From NCBI RefSeq assembly GCF_014652415.1, contig NZ_BMYT01000008.1, forward strand, positions 326 to 64,325: 64,000 nucleotides of DNA. The letters are read 5' to 3'. Numbering within the stretch: the stretch's first letter is position 1; every line of letters starts with the position of its first letter. A model generated the notes under the pieces. That model was not told the DNA's origin. It made no database searches and saw only the letters and a list, made by a program, of their open reading frames with translations. The position numbers and the translations under genes are program-made. Below, piece by piece: positions 41,796 through 51,070 of the stretch. This DNA is from Affinundibacterium macrobrachii. GTDB taxonomy: Bacteria; Pseudomonadota; Gammaproteobacteria; Burkholderiales; Burkholderiaceae_D.

Positions 41796-42704
41796 TTAGG
41801 CTGCTAGAGGATCGGCTAATTGGCCGCCTAAAGAGTAGACGATGTCGTCAAGCATCTTGGCGAGTTCAGAAGCCATCAATAAGAAATCAGCATCAAAGCG
41901 CTCATTTTCATCTGCTGTGCGCTGGTCTTTATCTTCATTCAAGATATCTAATGGCTTGATGCGTTTCAGCGCCAAGTTTTCAGTTAAAACGAAAGAGATT
42001 TTGTCATCCCACGTCATCGCCAACTTGGTACATTGCTTGCCAGCAGCGATGTGGCGTTGCACATCGTCTGGATCGATAGAATGTCTTACATAGCGCACTG
42101 TTGCTTTATCTTCGGTGTGAGCGCGCAACTCGGTATCTTGGTCTATGGTGAAACCTTTTGGCGCTTCATTGCCTGCGAGCCAGTCCGTCATCGCTGTTTG
42201 TGGTGATACTTTGGTGCGTAAGCTTTCCATAGGAATTTTGTCGCACTTCAATAGCAACTTAATTACTTCGTCCGCCTTGCTCGGACTGGAGCTGTCGATT
42301 ACTAGCCAGCCATTGACGGGATCAATCCAAACCCAAGTCTGACGCGTGATGGAAAAGGCGCGTGGTAACAGTTCATCTGTCACGCGTTCTTTCAAGTCTT
42401 TCATGGCTTTACGACCGGGCGCGAAACCTTGTTGCTCTTCTAATTCCTTCGCGCGCGCTTTAGTGACTTGATTGATGACGGAAGAAGGCAATAATTTCTT
42501 CTCAGTTTGCAAAAGCAATAATAATTGTTGATTGACGCTGTGTACTAAGCTGTCATTGTTGCGCGGTGAGGCCCAGCCCTCGCTTTGCATGTCACCAGAG
42601 CCAGTATTGGAAAAAGACTGTGATGCTAATTGCATATTTAATTGATCAACATCGACTTTCCATGGCGCTGGAAGGCGGAAAACTTGTAAATTCTTAAACC
42701 ACAT
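41796..42704 (-). CDS. rdgC: Recombination-associated protein RdgC
   Basis: A 302-residue ring-forming DNA-binding protein that modulates RecA. From ATG 42704 it begins MWFKNLQVFRLPAPW, the family start; an upstream frame to 42737 adds 11 unlikely residues. Recognisable segments are GWASPRNND, LPSSVINQVTKARAKELEEQQGFAPGRK, RQTWVWIDPVNGWLVIDSSSPSKADEVI and LAMTWDDKISFVLTENLALKRIKPLDIL. Full length. A terminator follows; the promoter lies in the region shared with argS. Confidence 0.95.
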   Translation of the reverse strand: MWFKNLQVFRLPAPWKVDVDQLNMQLASQSFSNTGSGDMQSEGWASPRNNDSLVHSVNQQLLLLLQTEKKLLPSSVINQVTKARAKELEEQQGFAPGRKAMKDLKERVTDELLPRAFSITRQTWVWIDPVNGWLVIDSSSPSKADEVIKLLLKCDKIPMESLRTKVSPQTAMTDWLAGNEAPKGFTIDQDTELRAHTEDKATVRYVRHSIDPDDVQRHIAAGKQCTKLAMTWDDKISFVLTENLALKRIKPLDILNEDKDQRTADENERFDADFLLMASELAKMLDDIVYSLGGQLADPLAA

Positions 42705-42905
42705 GTGCAGTCCCAAAGAAGAGGAAAAGCGGCTCATTCTACACGTTCGACCGCCTTGTGTAGAAGCTTCTGTGCAGAAAATTCACAGCAAAATTTCAGA
42801 AGAGTAGTAGATTGCTATGAATGCTGATTTGCGTGAAATGAAGAAACTGCGGCGTTTTTATTTGGCGTAAGTTGGATTGCCGCAATTTAGCTGGCGTACA
42901 AAGGT

Positions 42906-42911
42906 TATAAT
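42906..42911 (+). promoter_or_regulatory. Probable -10 element of argS
   Basis: TATAAT (within AGGTTATAATGCGG) lies 72 bases before the argS ATG. No strong -35 hexamer is at the right spacing. The wider 42705-42983 gap holds the divergent rdgC and argS promoters and nothing else recognisable. Confidence 0.5.
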
Positions 42912-42983
42912 GCGGACTAATTTTCTCAAAAATATGGGCGCGTTTTGAGACTCTCGTGCGCCGCAAAAAACTCATCACTTATT

Positions 42984-44696
42984 ATGTTAGCTCAGCAAAA
43001 ACAAGACATCCTCGAAGCAATCAAAAATACGGTTGCTCCAATTATTGCAGGTACTGAACTTCAGCCAACAATTGCGCTTGAGCGTCCACGCGATCCTTCG
43101 CATGGAGACATCGCCTGTAATATCGCGATGCAAATCGCCAAACCTTTAAAGAAAAATCCACGCGAGTTGGCGCAGCAAATTGTCGATGGCTTGTTGGCGC
43201 TAAATCATCCTTTGATCGCTAGTGCTGAGTTGGCTGGACCAGGTTTTATTAATTTACGTGTGACAGCCGCCGCGAAACAAGCCGTAGTAAAAACAATTTT
43301 GCAGCAACAAGAACAGTTTGGCAAAGGTAGTAAGGGTAGCGGTAAGAAAGTGATCGTTGAATTTGTCTCTGCCAATCCAACCGGTCCGCTACACGTAGGT
43401 CATGGACGTCAAGGTGCGCTTGGTGATGCTTTGTCGGCTTTGCTCGAGGCGCAAAGTTACGAAGTTACCCGTGAGTTCTACTATAACGATGCTGGTGTAC
43501 AGATTGGTAACTTGGCGTTATCGGTACAAGCACGTGCCAAAGGTTTTAAACCAGGTGACGCGGAATGGCCTGAATCTGCTTATAACGGTGAGTATATCGC
43601 CGAGATTGCGCAAGATTTCTTGGCGAAGAAAACGGTTTCTGCCAGCGATGGTGCACCTGTGACAGCCAGTGGCGATGTCAATGATATTGATTCTATCCGC
43701 CAATTTAGCGTGACTTATCTGCGTAATGAGCAAGATATTGACTTGCTGGCATTTGGCGTTAAGTTTGATAACTACTATCTGGAATCTTCTTTATACACTG
43801 ACGGTAAAGTTGAAGCTGCGGTTGCTGCTTTGATCGCAGCGGGCAAGACTTACGAACAAGATGGCGCACTATGGCTGCGCACCACAGAATATGGCGATGA
43901 TAAAGATCGCGTGATGAAGAAATCGGATGGCACTTATACTTATTTCGTCCCAGACGTTGCGTATCACGTAGTGAAATGGCAGCGTGGATTTAGCCAAGCG
44001 ATTAATGTGCAAGGCAGTGATCATCATGGCACCATAGCGCGCGTTCGCGCTGGCTTGCAGGCAGTGAATCAAGGTATACCACAAGCCTATCCTGATTACG
44101 TTCTGCACAAAATGGTGACCGTGATGAAAGATGGCGAGGAGGTGAAAATTTCCAAGCGTGCAGGTTCTTATGTCACTGTGCGAGATTTGATTGAATGGTC
44201 GGGCGGTGGTGATGTACAAAAAGGACGCGACGCTGTGCGTTTCTTCTTGATCTCACGTAAGGCAGACACCGAATTTGTATTCGATGTCGATGTGGCTTTA
44301 GCGAAATCAGATGAGAATCCTGTGTATTACGTGCATTATGCGCACGCGCGTATTTGTCGGATGTTGGCGCAATACAGTGAAGCAGAAGCCGATTTGGCAG
44401 CTTTGAAAGACGTGGATTTGTCGCCATTGACGGCTGCACGCGAGGCTTCTTTATTGCAAAAATTAGCTGAATATCCTGAGATGCTAGAAAAAGCCTTGGA
44501 AGAATTGGGCCCGCATCAAGTGGCTTTCTATTTGCGTGATTTAGCGGGTGAATTGCATAGTTATTACAATGCTGAACGTGTGTTAGTCGATGATGAGCCA
44601 ACCAAATTGGCGCGCTTGGCGTTAATCTTGGCAACGCGTCAGGTATTGCGTAACGGCTTGAGTTTAATTGGCGTATCGGCACCAAACCAAATGTGA
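42984..44696 (+). CDS. argS: Arginyl-tRNA synthetase
   Basis: Class I aminoacyl-tRNA synthetase charging tRNA-Arg. The 570-residue protein has the ArgS N-terminal domain, the HIGH-type motif [12 protein letters not shown], the synthetase core with [17 protein letters not shown] and [35 protein letters not shown] in the KMSKS position, and a C-terminal DALR anticodon-binding domain ([12 protein letters not shown] onward). ATG 42984 is the natural start; the frame open from TTG 42945 is too early. Followed by the SPOR gene at 75 bases. Confidence 0.96.
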   Translation: MLAQQKQDILEAIKNTVAPIIAGTELQPTIALERPRDPSHGDIACNIAMQIAKPLKKNPRELAQQIVDGLLALNHPLIASAELAGPGFINLRVTAAAKQAVVKTILQQQEQFGKGSKGSGKKVIVEFVSANPTGPLHVGHGRQGALGDALSALLEAQSYEVTREFYYNDAGVQIGNLALSVQARAKGFKPGDAEWPESAYNGEYIAEIAQDFLAKKTVSASDGAPVTASGDVNDIDSIRQFSVTYLRNEQDIDLLAFGVKFDNYYLESSLYTDGKVEAAVAALIAAGKTYEQDGALWLRTTEYGDDKDRVMKKSDGTYTYFVPDVAYHVVKWQRGFSQAINVQGSDHHGTIARVRAGLQAVNQGIPQAYPDYVLHKMVTVMKDGEEVKISKRAGSYVTVRDLIEWSGGGDVQKGRDAVRFFLISRKADTEFVFDVDVALAKSDENPVYYVHYAHARICRMLAQYSEAEADLAALKDVDLSPLTAAREASLLQKLAEYPEMLEKALEELGPHQVAFYLRDLAGELHSYYNAERVLVDDEPTKLARLALILATRQVLRNGLSLIGVSAPNQM

Positions 44697-44770
44697 GACG
44701 TGAAAATTCACGAACACTAGGTTTAATTAGCATCGTTATTCTTCAAAAATAAACGTACAACGAAAATACA

Positions 44771-45394
44771 ATGAAAAGTGCAAATCAATTTGCTCGTCAA
44801 TCGGGTAATACCTTAACAGGAATCATTATTGGATTAGTGATTGGATTGAGCATCGCGGTGGTCGTTGCTCTAGTGATCAATAAGGCATCGACGCCGTTCA
44901 CAAACAAAAACGGTAAAAGCGATAAAGCAGATTTGCCCGTTACGCAAATGCAAGATCCAAATAAACCACTCTATGGCAGCAAAGATGCGGTGAGTTTGGC
45001 AGCAAAAGAAGTGGCTGCAAGTAAAGCTGCGGAAGCAGCGAAACCAGCCGATGCCTTGGCTGCAGCCGCTAGTGCTGCGACAGCACCAGCGTCAACTGCT
45101 GCAACACCAGCCGTACCAGCACCAACCACTGCATCAAAGCCAGAGGCCAGTGACGATAAATACATCTATTTTTTACAGATCGGTGCATTTAAAGAAGTGG
45201 CTGACGCTGAAAGTGCGCGTGCCAAATTGGCCTTGGTCGGTGTTGAAGCGGCAGTTTCTGAGAAGGCTGGCGAAAACGGCGTATTACATCGAGTACGCGT
45301 CGGTCCTTTTGATAGTTTCGATGCAATGAACAAAATGCGCGCGAAGTTGTCTGAGAATAGTGTAGAGACCGCGATTGTTCGATCTGCTAAGTAA
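44771..45394 (+). CDS. SPOR-domain membrane protein (FtsN-like)
   Basis: A 207-residue bitopic protein: a short cytoplasmic start, a membrane helix (about 17-38, TGIIIGLVIGLSIAVVVALVI), an Ala/Pro/Thr-rich periplasmic linker, and a C-terminal SPOR domain (about 132-205: IYFLQIGAFKEVADAESARAKLAL, EKAGENGVLHRVRVGPFDSFDAMNKMRAKL). SPOR domains bind denuded septal peptidoglycan. The argS-SPOR-dsbA order is conserved in Burkholderiales. It lies 40 bases upstream of the DsbA gene. Confidence 0.92.
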   Translation: MKSANQFARQSGNTLTGIIIGLVIGLSIAVVVALVINKASTPFTNKNGKSDKADLPVTQMQDPNKPLYGSKDAVSLAAKEVAASKAAEAAKPADALAAAASAATAPASTAATPAVPAPTTASKPEASDDKYIYFLQIGAFKEVADAESARAKLALVGVEAAVSEKAGENGVLHRVRVGPFDSFDAMNKMRAKLSENSVETAIVRSAK

Positions 45395-45434
45395 GCTTCC
45401 AAGCTATTTTGAATTCAAACCTTAAGAGGAAACC

Positions 45435-46124
45435 ATGCGTTTATTTCGTCAATTACTACTAATTAGTACCGCGTTTTTGTCTTTTTCTGCAGCGGCACAA
45501 GAGCCACGCCTTGGTCAAGAATATACGGTTTTAGATCGTCCTCAGCCAACAGATTCAGGTAAGAAAGTAGAAGTGACCGAGTTCTTCGGATATTTCTGCC
45601 CGGCTTGTAATGCATTCGAACCCTACCTTGAGGCTTGGATTAAAAAGCAAGGCGATCGCATTGTTGTGAAACGGGTTCACGTGAAATTTAGCGATTTGAT
45701 GGCATCGCAGCAAAAGTTGTATTTCACCTTGGAAGCAATGGGTAAAGTAGATGAATATCAATTGAAAACCTTTAATGCTTATCATATTGATCGTAATCGT
45801 TTGTCTAGCGATGCAGACGTTTTCAGATATGTCGATAAAGTAGGTCTGGATAAAAAGAAATTTACTGACATCTACAATTCCTTCTCCATTCAATCGAAAG
45901 TCAATCGTGCCGCACAATTGATGAGTGATTACAAGATTAACGGCGTACCGACAGTCGCGATTGATGGACGCTATATTGTTTCTCCAGCAGATTTGTTTGC
46001 AAAGTCAAAAGTGCGTGATGGTTCCCATGCAGGATTGGTGGTCATGGATTGGTTAGTAGACAAAGCCTACAAAGAAAAAAATCCTGCTAGTGCTGCTGCT
46101 CCAGCGGTTACGAAAAAGAAGTAA
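45435..46124 (+). CDS. dsbA: Thiol:disulfide interchange protein DsbA
   Basis: A 229-residue periplasmic oxidoreductase with signal peptide (SFSAAA cleavage, about residue 21) and a thioredoxin fold with helical insert. The active site is Cys55-Pro-Ala-Cys58 (FGYFCPACNAFEP), where E. coli has CPHC; the His to Ala change should alter redox potential. The cis-proline loop is NGVPTVAIDGRYIV. The C-terminal tail is Ala/Lys-rich. RBS AAGAGGAAA precedes ATG 45435. A terminator follows. Confidence 0.92.
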   Translation: MRLFRQLLLISTAFLSFSAAAQEPRLGQEYTVLDRPQPTDSGKKVEVTEFFGYFCPACNAFEPYLEAWIKKQGDRIVVKRVHVKFSDLMASQQKLYFTLEAMGKVDEYQLKTFNAYHIDRNRLSSDADVFRYVDKVGLDKKKFTDIYNSFSIQSKVNRAAQLMSDYKINGVPTVAIDGRYIVSPADLFAKSKVRDGSHAGLVVMDWLVDKAYKEKNPASAAAPAVTKKK

Positions 46125-46179
46125 TTGAAGAAACAAAAAATCTGTAAAAAGCCAAGCTGTTAATTTGTTCAATATGACA

Positions 46180-46208
46180 AAAAAATCCGTCGATTTGACG
46201 GATTTTTT
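46180..46208 (+). terminator. Terminator after dsbA
   Basis: AAAAAATCCGTC (46180-46191) pairs perfectly with GACGGATTTTTT (46197-46208) over a five-base loop, then more T. Confidence 0.92.
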
Positions 46209-46297
46209 TTGCCTAGTACAGAGTACTTTTAGTTAGTATTTATTTCTAAGCACAATGATTAATTTCAGATGTTAACTTGACTGAGGGACATCCACTT

Positions 46298-47086
46298 ATG
46301 CGAGCAGTTTTTATCACCGGTGCATCTTCGGGTTTGGGGCTAGCACTTGCGCAAGAATATGCGGCAAAGGGCGCGCGTCTTGGCTTGGTTGGGCGACGTT
46401 ATGAGGCTTTGCAAGCTTTGCGTGATAGTTTGCCAAATGCGGATTTACACCAAGTTTACGCCTTAGACGTGAATGATCATACAGCCCTGCACGCAGCCGC
46501 AGCCGATTTTATACAGCAGTCCGGTCAGGTCGATGTGGTGATCGCCAGTGCCGGAATATCCGTGGGAACATTGACTGAACTTAGCGAAGATCTCGCGGTT
46601 TTTCGAAGAGTGATGGATACCAATGTCTTAGCTACCGTCGCTACTTTTGCACCATTTATCGAGCATATGAAATCAAGCGCCAATGCGCACAATTGCCGTT
46701 TAGTTGGGATTGCAAGTGTGGCGGGCATTCGGGGTTTGCCGGGCGCGAGTGCTTATAGTGCGTCGAAGGCCGCGGTCATCAGTTACTGTGAATCTTTGCG
46801 GGTTGAATTGCGTTCGAGTGGTGTCAAAGTCGTGACGATTGCACCTGGGTATATTGATACCCCGATGACGCAAATAAATACCTATGCAATGCCATTTTTG
46901 ATGCCTGCAGCGGATTTTGCAAAACGCGCTGTGTCAGCGATTCAAGCTGGTGATAGTTATCGTGTAATTCCTTGGCAGATGGGCGTGGTGGCAAAGTTGT
47001 TGCGTAGCTTGCCGAATTTTTTATATGACGTATTGTTTGCCAATGCCCCAAGAAAATCACGTTCTAAGTCAAAGTTGAGCGAATGA
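46298..47086 (+). CDS. Short-chain dehydrogenase/reductase
   Basis: A 262-residue classical SDR. TGASSGLGLALAQEYAAKGARLGLVGRR binds NAD(P), ASAGIS is the NNAG-equivalent, and the catalytic set is Ser (GIASVAGIRG), Tyr and Lys in YSASKAAV. Relatives include oxidoreductases of lipid metabolism; no substrate can be assigned. ATG 46298 is preceded by GAGGGA; TTG 46277 is not likely. It overlaps the next gene by four bases (ATGA), implying a shared function or at least co-translation. Confidence 0.9.
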   Translation: MRAVFITGASSGLGLALAQEYAAKGARLGLVGRRYEALQALRDSLPNADLHQVYALDVNDHTALHAAAADFIQQSGQVDVVIASAGISVGTLTELSEDLAVFRRVMDTNVLATVATFAPFIEHMKSSANAHNCRLVGIASVAGIRGLPGASAYSASKAAVISYCESLRVELRSSGVKVVTIAPGYIDTPMTQINTYAMPFLMPAADFAKRAVSAIQAGDSYRVIPWQMGVVAKLLRSLPNFLYDVLFANAPRKSRSKSKLSE

Positions 47087-47925
47087 GTAAATCTCCGATA
47101 CCAGCACATACGTCGATGTTAATTGATGCGATTGGGACCGTGCATAGTCCAGTGAGCGAACTCGAACAGCCTCGTATTGCCTGTTTGGTGCCGTCAATCA
47201 CAGAACTATTGTGTGAGCTCGGTTTAGCAAAATTTATGGTGGCAAGAACAGGATTTTGTATCCATCCTAAAGAGCTAGTGTGCGATATTCCTAAAGTTGG
47301 TGGCACTAAGGATGTCAATGTGGAAAAGCTGCGCAAGTTGGCGCCAACGCATTTGATAGTGAATATTGATGAGAACGAGAAACCGACTGTCGATCTCTTA
47401 GCGCAGTTTATTCCGCATGTCGTGGTGACGCATCCAGTTTGTCCGCAAGATAATTTGGCGATGTATCGTTTGCTGGGAACGATCTTTCATGTATCGCAAC
47501 GTGCAGAACAATTATGCGCAGCGTTTGAGGTAAATTTGTCGCGGCTTCAGCCCGATCCACAAGGTAAGCGAGTCTTGTATTGCATTTGGAAAGATCCGTG
47601 GATGACAGTAAGCCGCGATACTTATATCGCACAAATGCTTGCTTTGCGAGGTTGGCAGCAATGGCAATCGGTCCCAAGTGGAACAGATAAGTCGGAGTTG
47701 AAGCGCTATCCAACTTTCGAATGGAGTGATGAGCTCTTAGATACCATCGACATCGTATTACTGTCCACCGAACCGTATAGTTTTACGCAAACGCATGCCA
47801 CAGAGTTGCAACAGCAAATTCGGAAACCAGTGATCTTAGTCGATGGTGAAATGTTGTCTTGGTATGGTAGTCGGGCGGTTGCTGGGTTATCGTATTTAGC
47901 GCAGCTTAAACTATCAATTGTTTAA
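47083..47925 (+). CDS. Cobalamin/metal-binding-protein-like (BtuF-type fold) without signal peptide
   Basis: A 280-residue protein with the helical-backbone metal-receptor fold (Peripla_BP_2): RIACLVPSITELLCELGLAKFMVARTGFC, VGGTKDVNVEKLRKLAPTHLIVNIDENEK, VLYCIWKDPWMTVSRDTYIAQMLALRG, and the ending VILVDGEMLSWYGSRAVAGLSYL. Homologues bind cobalamin or siderophores in the periplasm, but this one has no N-terminal signal peptide, so it is predicted cytosolic unless the start is wrong. It overlaps the SDR gene, and no ABC transporter is nearby. The convergent TonB-dependent receptor is a possible functional neighbour (inference). Confidence 0.78.
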   Translation: MSKSPIPAHTSMLIDAIGTVHSPVSELEQPRIACLVPSITELLCELGLAKFMVARTGFCIHPKELVCDIPKVGGTKDVNVEKLRKLAPTHLIVNIDENEKPTVDLLAQFIPHVVVTHPVCPQDNLAMYRLLGTIFHVSQRAEQLCAAFEVNLSRLQPDPQGKRVLYCIWKDPWMTVSRDTYIAQMLALRGWQQWQSVPSGTDKSELKRYPTFEWSDELLDTIDIVLLSTEPYSFTQTHATELQQQIRKPVILVDGEMLSWYGSRAVAGLSYLAQLKLSIV

Positions 47926-47995
47926 ATGCGGAGTGGCGTTGATGCGTTCAACAATATGCAGGGGTAAAGTAGATAAATTCGCAGAGATAGAAAAT

Positions 47996-48029
47996 AAAAA
48001 GACCACGAAATGGTGTTCGTGGTCTTTTT
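47996..48029. terminator. Bidirectional terminator plus second hairpin
   Basis: AAAAAGACCACGAA (47996-48009) pairs with TTCGTGGTCTTTTT (48016-48029); A-runs and T-runs flank it so it can serve both converging genes. A second hairpin, GACTGGCAC (48036-48044) with GTGCCAGTC (48052-48060), lies between it and the receptor stop. Confidence 0.9.
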
Positions 48030-48078
48030 ATTTTTGACTGGCACTTAGAAGGTGCCAGTCAGCTTCGGCATACGAGAA

Positions 48079-50718
48079 TTAGAAGCGGTAGTTCAAAGAC
48101 AGATTGTAAATACGACCCAACTGACTGAAGTGAGAGCCATCATACGTTACCATTGAATAGCGTTGGTTAAATGTGATGTTATCAGACTGGATTTGGGCTG
48201 GTGTGCGACCAGAATAGTCGACTGTTTTGCTATCAAGAATTGCTTGGCCTTTGGCTTTATCGCCAGCAGCTTCCAATTTCCATGATGGCGTTACGTTAAA
48301 CATATTGTTAATCGCAAATGCCAAAGTCATGTTTTTGTTGATTTGATAGTTAACAGAAAAGTCGGTCAATGTTTTGGTTTTGAAAACAACCGCTAAGTTC
48401 TGATCTAAGTCTGCATTGCGGAACTTGGTCGGGCCAAAAACCGTATTGTTGACTGAGAAATTGAAATCGCTGATGTCATAGTCAAACCCAATGATCGATT
48501 TGTACTTCGGACGTGAAGTGAACATCAAGGCTTCTTGCGTGATATCTAACACCGATTGACCAGCTTTCGCAATCGCTGCAGGATTATTCACCTCGCCATC
48601 ACGCTCATTTTTCAATGAGTAGTTGCCGGACCAATTGAAGTGCAATTTGCCATCACCCAACTTCATATTGCGATGATTGAACACGTAGTCGATACCAGAC
48701 GTTTTGCTGTCTAAAGCATTGGCGAAGAAGCTCAATGAAACGATGTTCGCTGCTTTCAGGATTTTATCGAGCTCAGCTGTTGGGACGCCACTTGGTTTAA
48801 TTTCCTTGCCTAGAATGATGCGATCTTTGAGCGAGATATTGTAGTAATCCAAAGTCATACTCGTATCTTTGCTTGGCTTGTAGCCTATGCCCAAAGTGAT
48901 ACTAGTAGATTTCTCTGCTTTGAGTTTTGGAACGCCCAATGCTGCAGCTTCTGCGGATACGTTGCTAGCCAATCCTGAAACCTGAATTGAACCACCTGAG
49001 AAAGAATACTGCGCCTTCTGAGTATAAATTTGGTGCAAGGATGGTGCACGGAAGCCAGAAGATAAAGAACCACGCAAGGTGATTTCATCATTGACTTTGT
49101 ACTTGGCACTGAGCTTGCCAATGGTTGCATTCCCAAAGTCGCTGTAATGTTCAAAGCGAGCTGTTGCATCTAACACCAATGCATCTGTAACATCAAACAT
49201 CGTTCCACCATATACGCCATAGTTTGAACGAGTTGATGTAAATGAGTTTGTCGGAGTATTACCTGCATAGGAATCCGCACCTGAATACAACCAAGACGCA
49301 GGCTCACCTGCAACGAGAGTGTATTGCTCCGCACGGATCTCGGTACCGAAATAGGCACTTACACCTTTGGCGATGTCTTTGGAAAAGTCTGCATTGAAGA
49401 CAGTGTGATTAAACTTGGATCCACCTGCATCGAAACGCGTTTGACCATGTGGTGGCAGCGGCGTGATCTTTTTCGCGACTGCATCAAGATAAGCATCTTC
49501 CATGCCGCGATTGACTGAATTCGTCACCGTGTAGGTTTGCTCGTTACCGCCAAAAGTCAAACTCACGTCTGACGACCAATTAGCCAAGTCAAACTTGACC
49601 CCAACTGTGGCGTTGTAGTCTTTGAGTGCACCTAAGAATCCAGGAACATACCCTTCATATGGAGCACCGCTTGGACGCAACAATCCATAATCGGTAGGGC
49701 GCCAGTATGGGGTACGGTAGTTCGCATAGCTATCAATTTTTTTATCGATATAAGCAGCGTTTGCATACATGGATGCACCACCGGCAAAATCGTAACGTGT
49801 ATTGATCAAAAATTTGGCTGCGCGTGTATCTGGTGAACCATTGATATTACCTGCGTCTGGCTTCTTCGCTAAGAAAGCATTCGCTGCCGCTAAATCAGCC
49901 GTAAATGTATCAGGTCCATTACCGAACGTCGCAGCTTCGCCACGTGCACTAACAATGCCAGAGCGAGATGCTAGGTCATTTTTAGAGAAGTCAACGGTCA
50001 TGTTCACAAAACCACTATCACCTAAGGCTAAACCGTGATTGATGCTGATTGCTTGCATTTTGCCGTCGCCTTCATGGGTGACGCCAGTGCGACCAGTAAT
50101 CGATGTGCCCTCTGGGTTGTCTTTCAGAATAATGTTGACTACACCAGAAATCGCATCGGAACCATATTGTGCTGATGCACCATCGCGCAGCACTTCGATA
50201 CGTTTAATCGCATCTTGCGGAATCGCAGAAATATCCGCGCCACTTTCACCGCGCCCTGGTGAGGTTTGTGTGTACACCAAGGAGCTAGCATTTTTGCGTT
50301 TGCCGTTAATCAAAATCAATGAGCGACTTGGTCCCATGTTACGGATCTCATACGGATCTAACAGAGAGGTTGCATCGTTGACTGGGGTTTGTACTGTATT
50401 GAAGGAGGGGACACGGAAGGCGAGGGCTTTGTCGAGAGAGGCTTGTGCGGTTTTGGTTAATTCTGTTGCGGCTAGCACATCGACTGGTACTGGGGTGTCA
50501 ATTACGGTTCGGTTGGAGCCTCGTGTACCGGTAGAGGTCACCACAACTTGTTGCACTTCTTGGGTTGCGGCCGCCTTCTCATCTGCTTTGGCGGGGGTAG
50601 CAGTTTGTGCTGTTGCTATTCCTCCTGTTGCTAGTAATAAGATTGCCGCCTGTACTGCGTTCTTCACAAAAATTTCTTTATTCGGCGAACGGCCGAAATT
50701 GGTAGTTTTATTTTTCAA
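48079..50718 (-). CDS. TonB-dependent outer-membrane receptor
   Basis: An 879-residue receptor: an extended signal region (to about residue 37, IATAQT), a TonB-box candidate in VQQVVVTSTG, a plug domain (PVPVDVLAATEL, LILINGKRKNASS, ISAIPQDAIKRIEVLRDGASAQYGSDAISGVVNIILKD), then the 22-strand barrel ending in the usual aromatic YNLSLNYRF. Transports iron chelates, vitamins or sugars; the plug variant is common among substrates of unknown type. The start is TTG 50718, with GGGAG upstream; no ATG is near. The promoter region holds the inverted repeat at 50817-50843. Confidence 0.9.
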   Translation of the reverse strand: MKNKTTNFGRSPNKEIFVKNAVQAAILLLATGGIATAQTATPAKADEKAAATQEVQQVVVTSTGTRGSNRTVIDTPVPVDVLAATELTKTAQASLDKALAFRVPSFNTVQTPVNDATSLLDPYEIRNMGPSRSLILINGKRKNASSLVYTQTSPGRGESGADISAIPQDAIKRIEVLRDGASAQYGSDAISGVVNIILKDNPEGTSITGRTGVTHEGDGKMQAISINHGLALGDSGFVNMTVDFSKNDLASRSGIVSARGEAATFGNGPDTFTADLAAANAFLAKKPDAGNINGSPDTRAAKFLINTRYDFAGGASMYANAAYIDKKIDSYANYRTPYWRPTDYGLLRPSGAPYEGYVPGFLGALKDYNATVGVKFDLANWSSDVSLTFGGNEQTYTVTNSVNRGMEDAYLDAVAKKITPLPPHGQTRFDAGGSKFNHTVFNADFSKDIAKGVSAYFGTEIRAEQYTLVAGEPASWLYSGADSYAGNTPTNSFTSTRSNYGVYGGTMFDVTDALVLDATARFEHYSDFGNATIGKLSAKYKVNDEITLRGSLSSGFRAPSLHQIYTQKAQYSFSGGSIQVSGLASNVSAEAAALGVPKLKAEKSTSITLGIGYKPSKDTSMTLDYYNISLKDRIILGKEIKPSGVPTAELDKILKAANIVSLSFFANALDSKTSGIDYVFNHRNMKLGDGKLHFNWSGNYSLKNERDGEVNNPAAIAKAGQSVLDITQEALMFTSRPKYKSIIGFDYDISDFNFSVNNTVFGPTKFRNADLDQNLAVVFKTKTLTDFSVNYQINKNMTLAFAINNMFNVTPSWKLEAAGDKAKGQAILDSKTVDYSGRTPAQIQSDNITFNQRYSMVTYDGSHFSQLGRIYNLSLNYRF

Positions 50719-51070
50719 TTCTTGCTCCCATTTGTTTGTAGATGTGAATCAATGCCAATCGAGTGGCGATGAGTTTTTGTGTAACTGGTATGCCTTGCTT
50801 ACATTCAAAAAATAGGCCAATTCATACTACCTGAGCGAATTGGTACGTGCAATATGATCAAATACCCTGTTGTTTTTTGGGGTTTTTATTGAGAAATTAG
50901 ATTTGCATTTTGTTTTTTATTGATGTAATTGCATGATCTTTTTGCGCGCAAATATATTAATCAGCATAGTGGTTATGGATTGCATAAATACCTGTTTAGA
51001 TGGTGGTATTTGAGTGTTTTCTTTTCTATGAAATGTTATATTCGCATCATCAAAAAACAGGAATCTCAAT
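50719..51070. promoter_or_regulatory. Divergent promoter region with two palindromes
   Basis: Lies between the receptor and alpha-2-macroglobulin genes. CCAATTC (50817-50823) and GAATTGG (50837-50843) form a seven-base inverted repeat with a 13-base spacer about 100 bases upstream of the receptor start. TTTGCGCGCAAA at 50941-50952 is a perfect 12-base palindrome. Neither matches a Fur box or a cobalamin riboswitch that I can recognise. A/T-rich flanks fit promoters in both directions. Confidence 0.4.

Noticed and set aside
44971..45165. Alanine-rich minus-strand frame inside the SPOR gene
   Set aside because: A shadow of the Ala/Pro-rich linker of the SPOR protein.
50719..51070. Cobalamin riboswitch before the TonB-dependent receptor
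   Set aside because: The conserved B12-box sequence is not visible, and the gap is A/T-rich.
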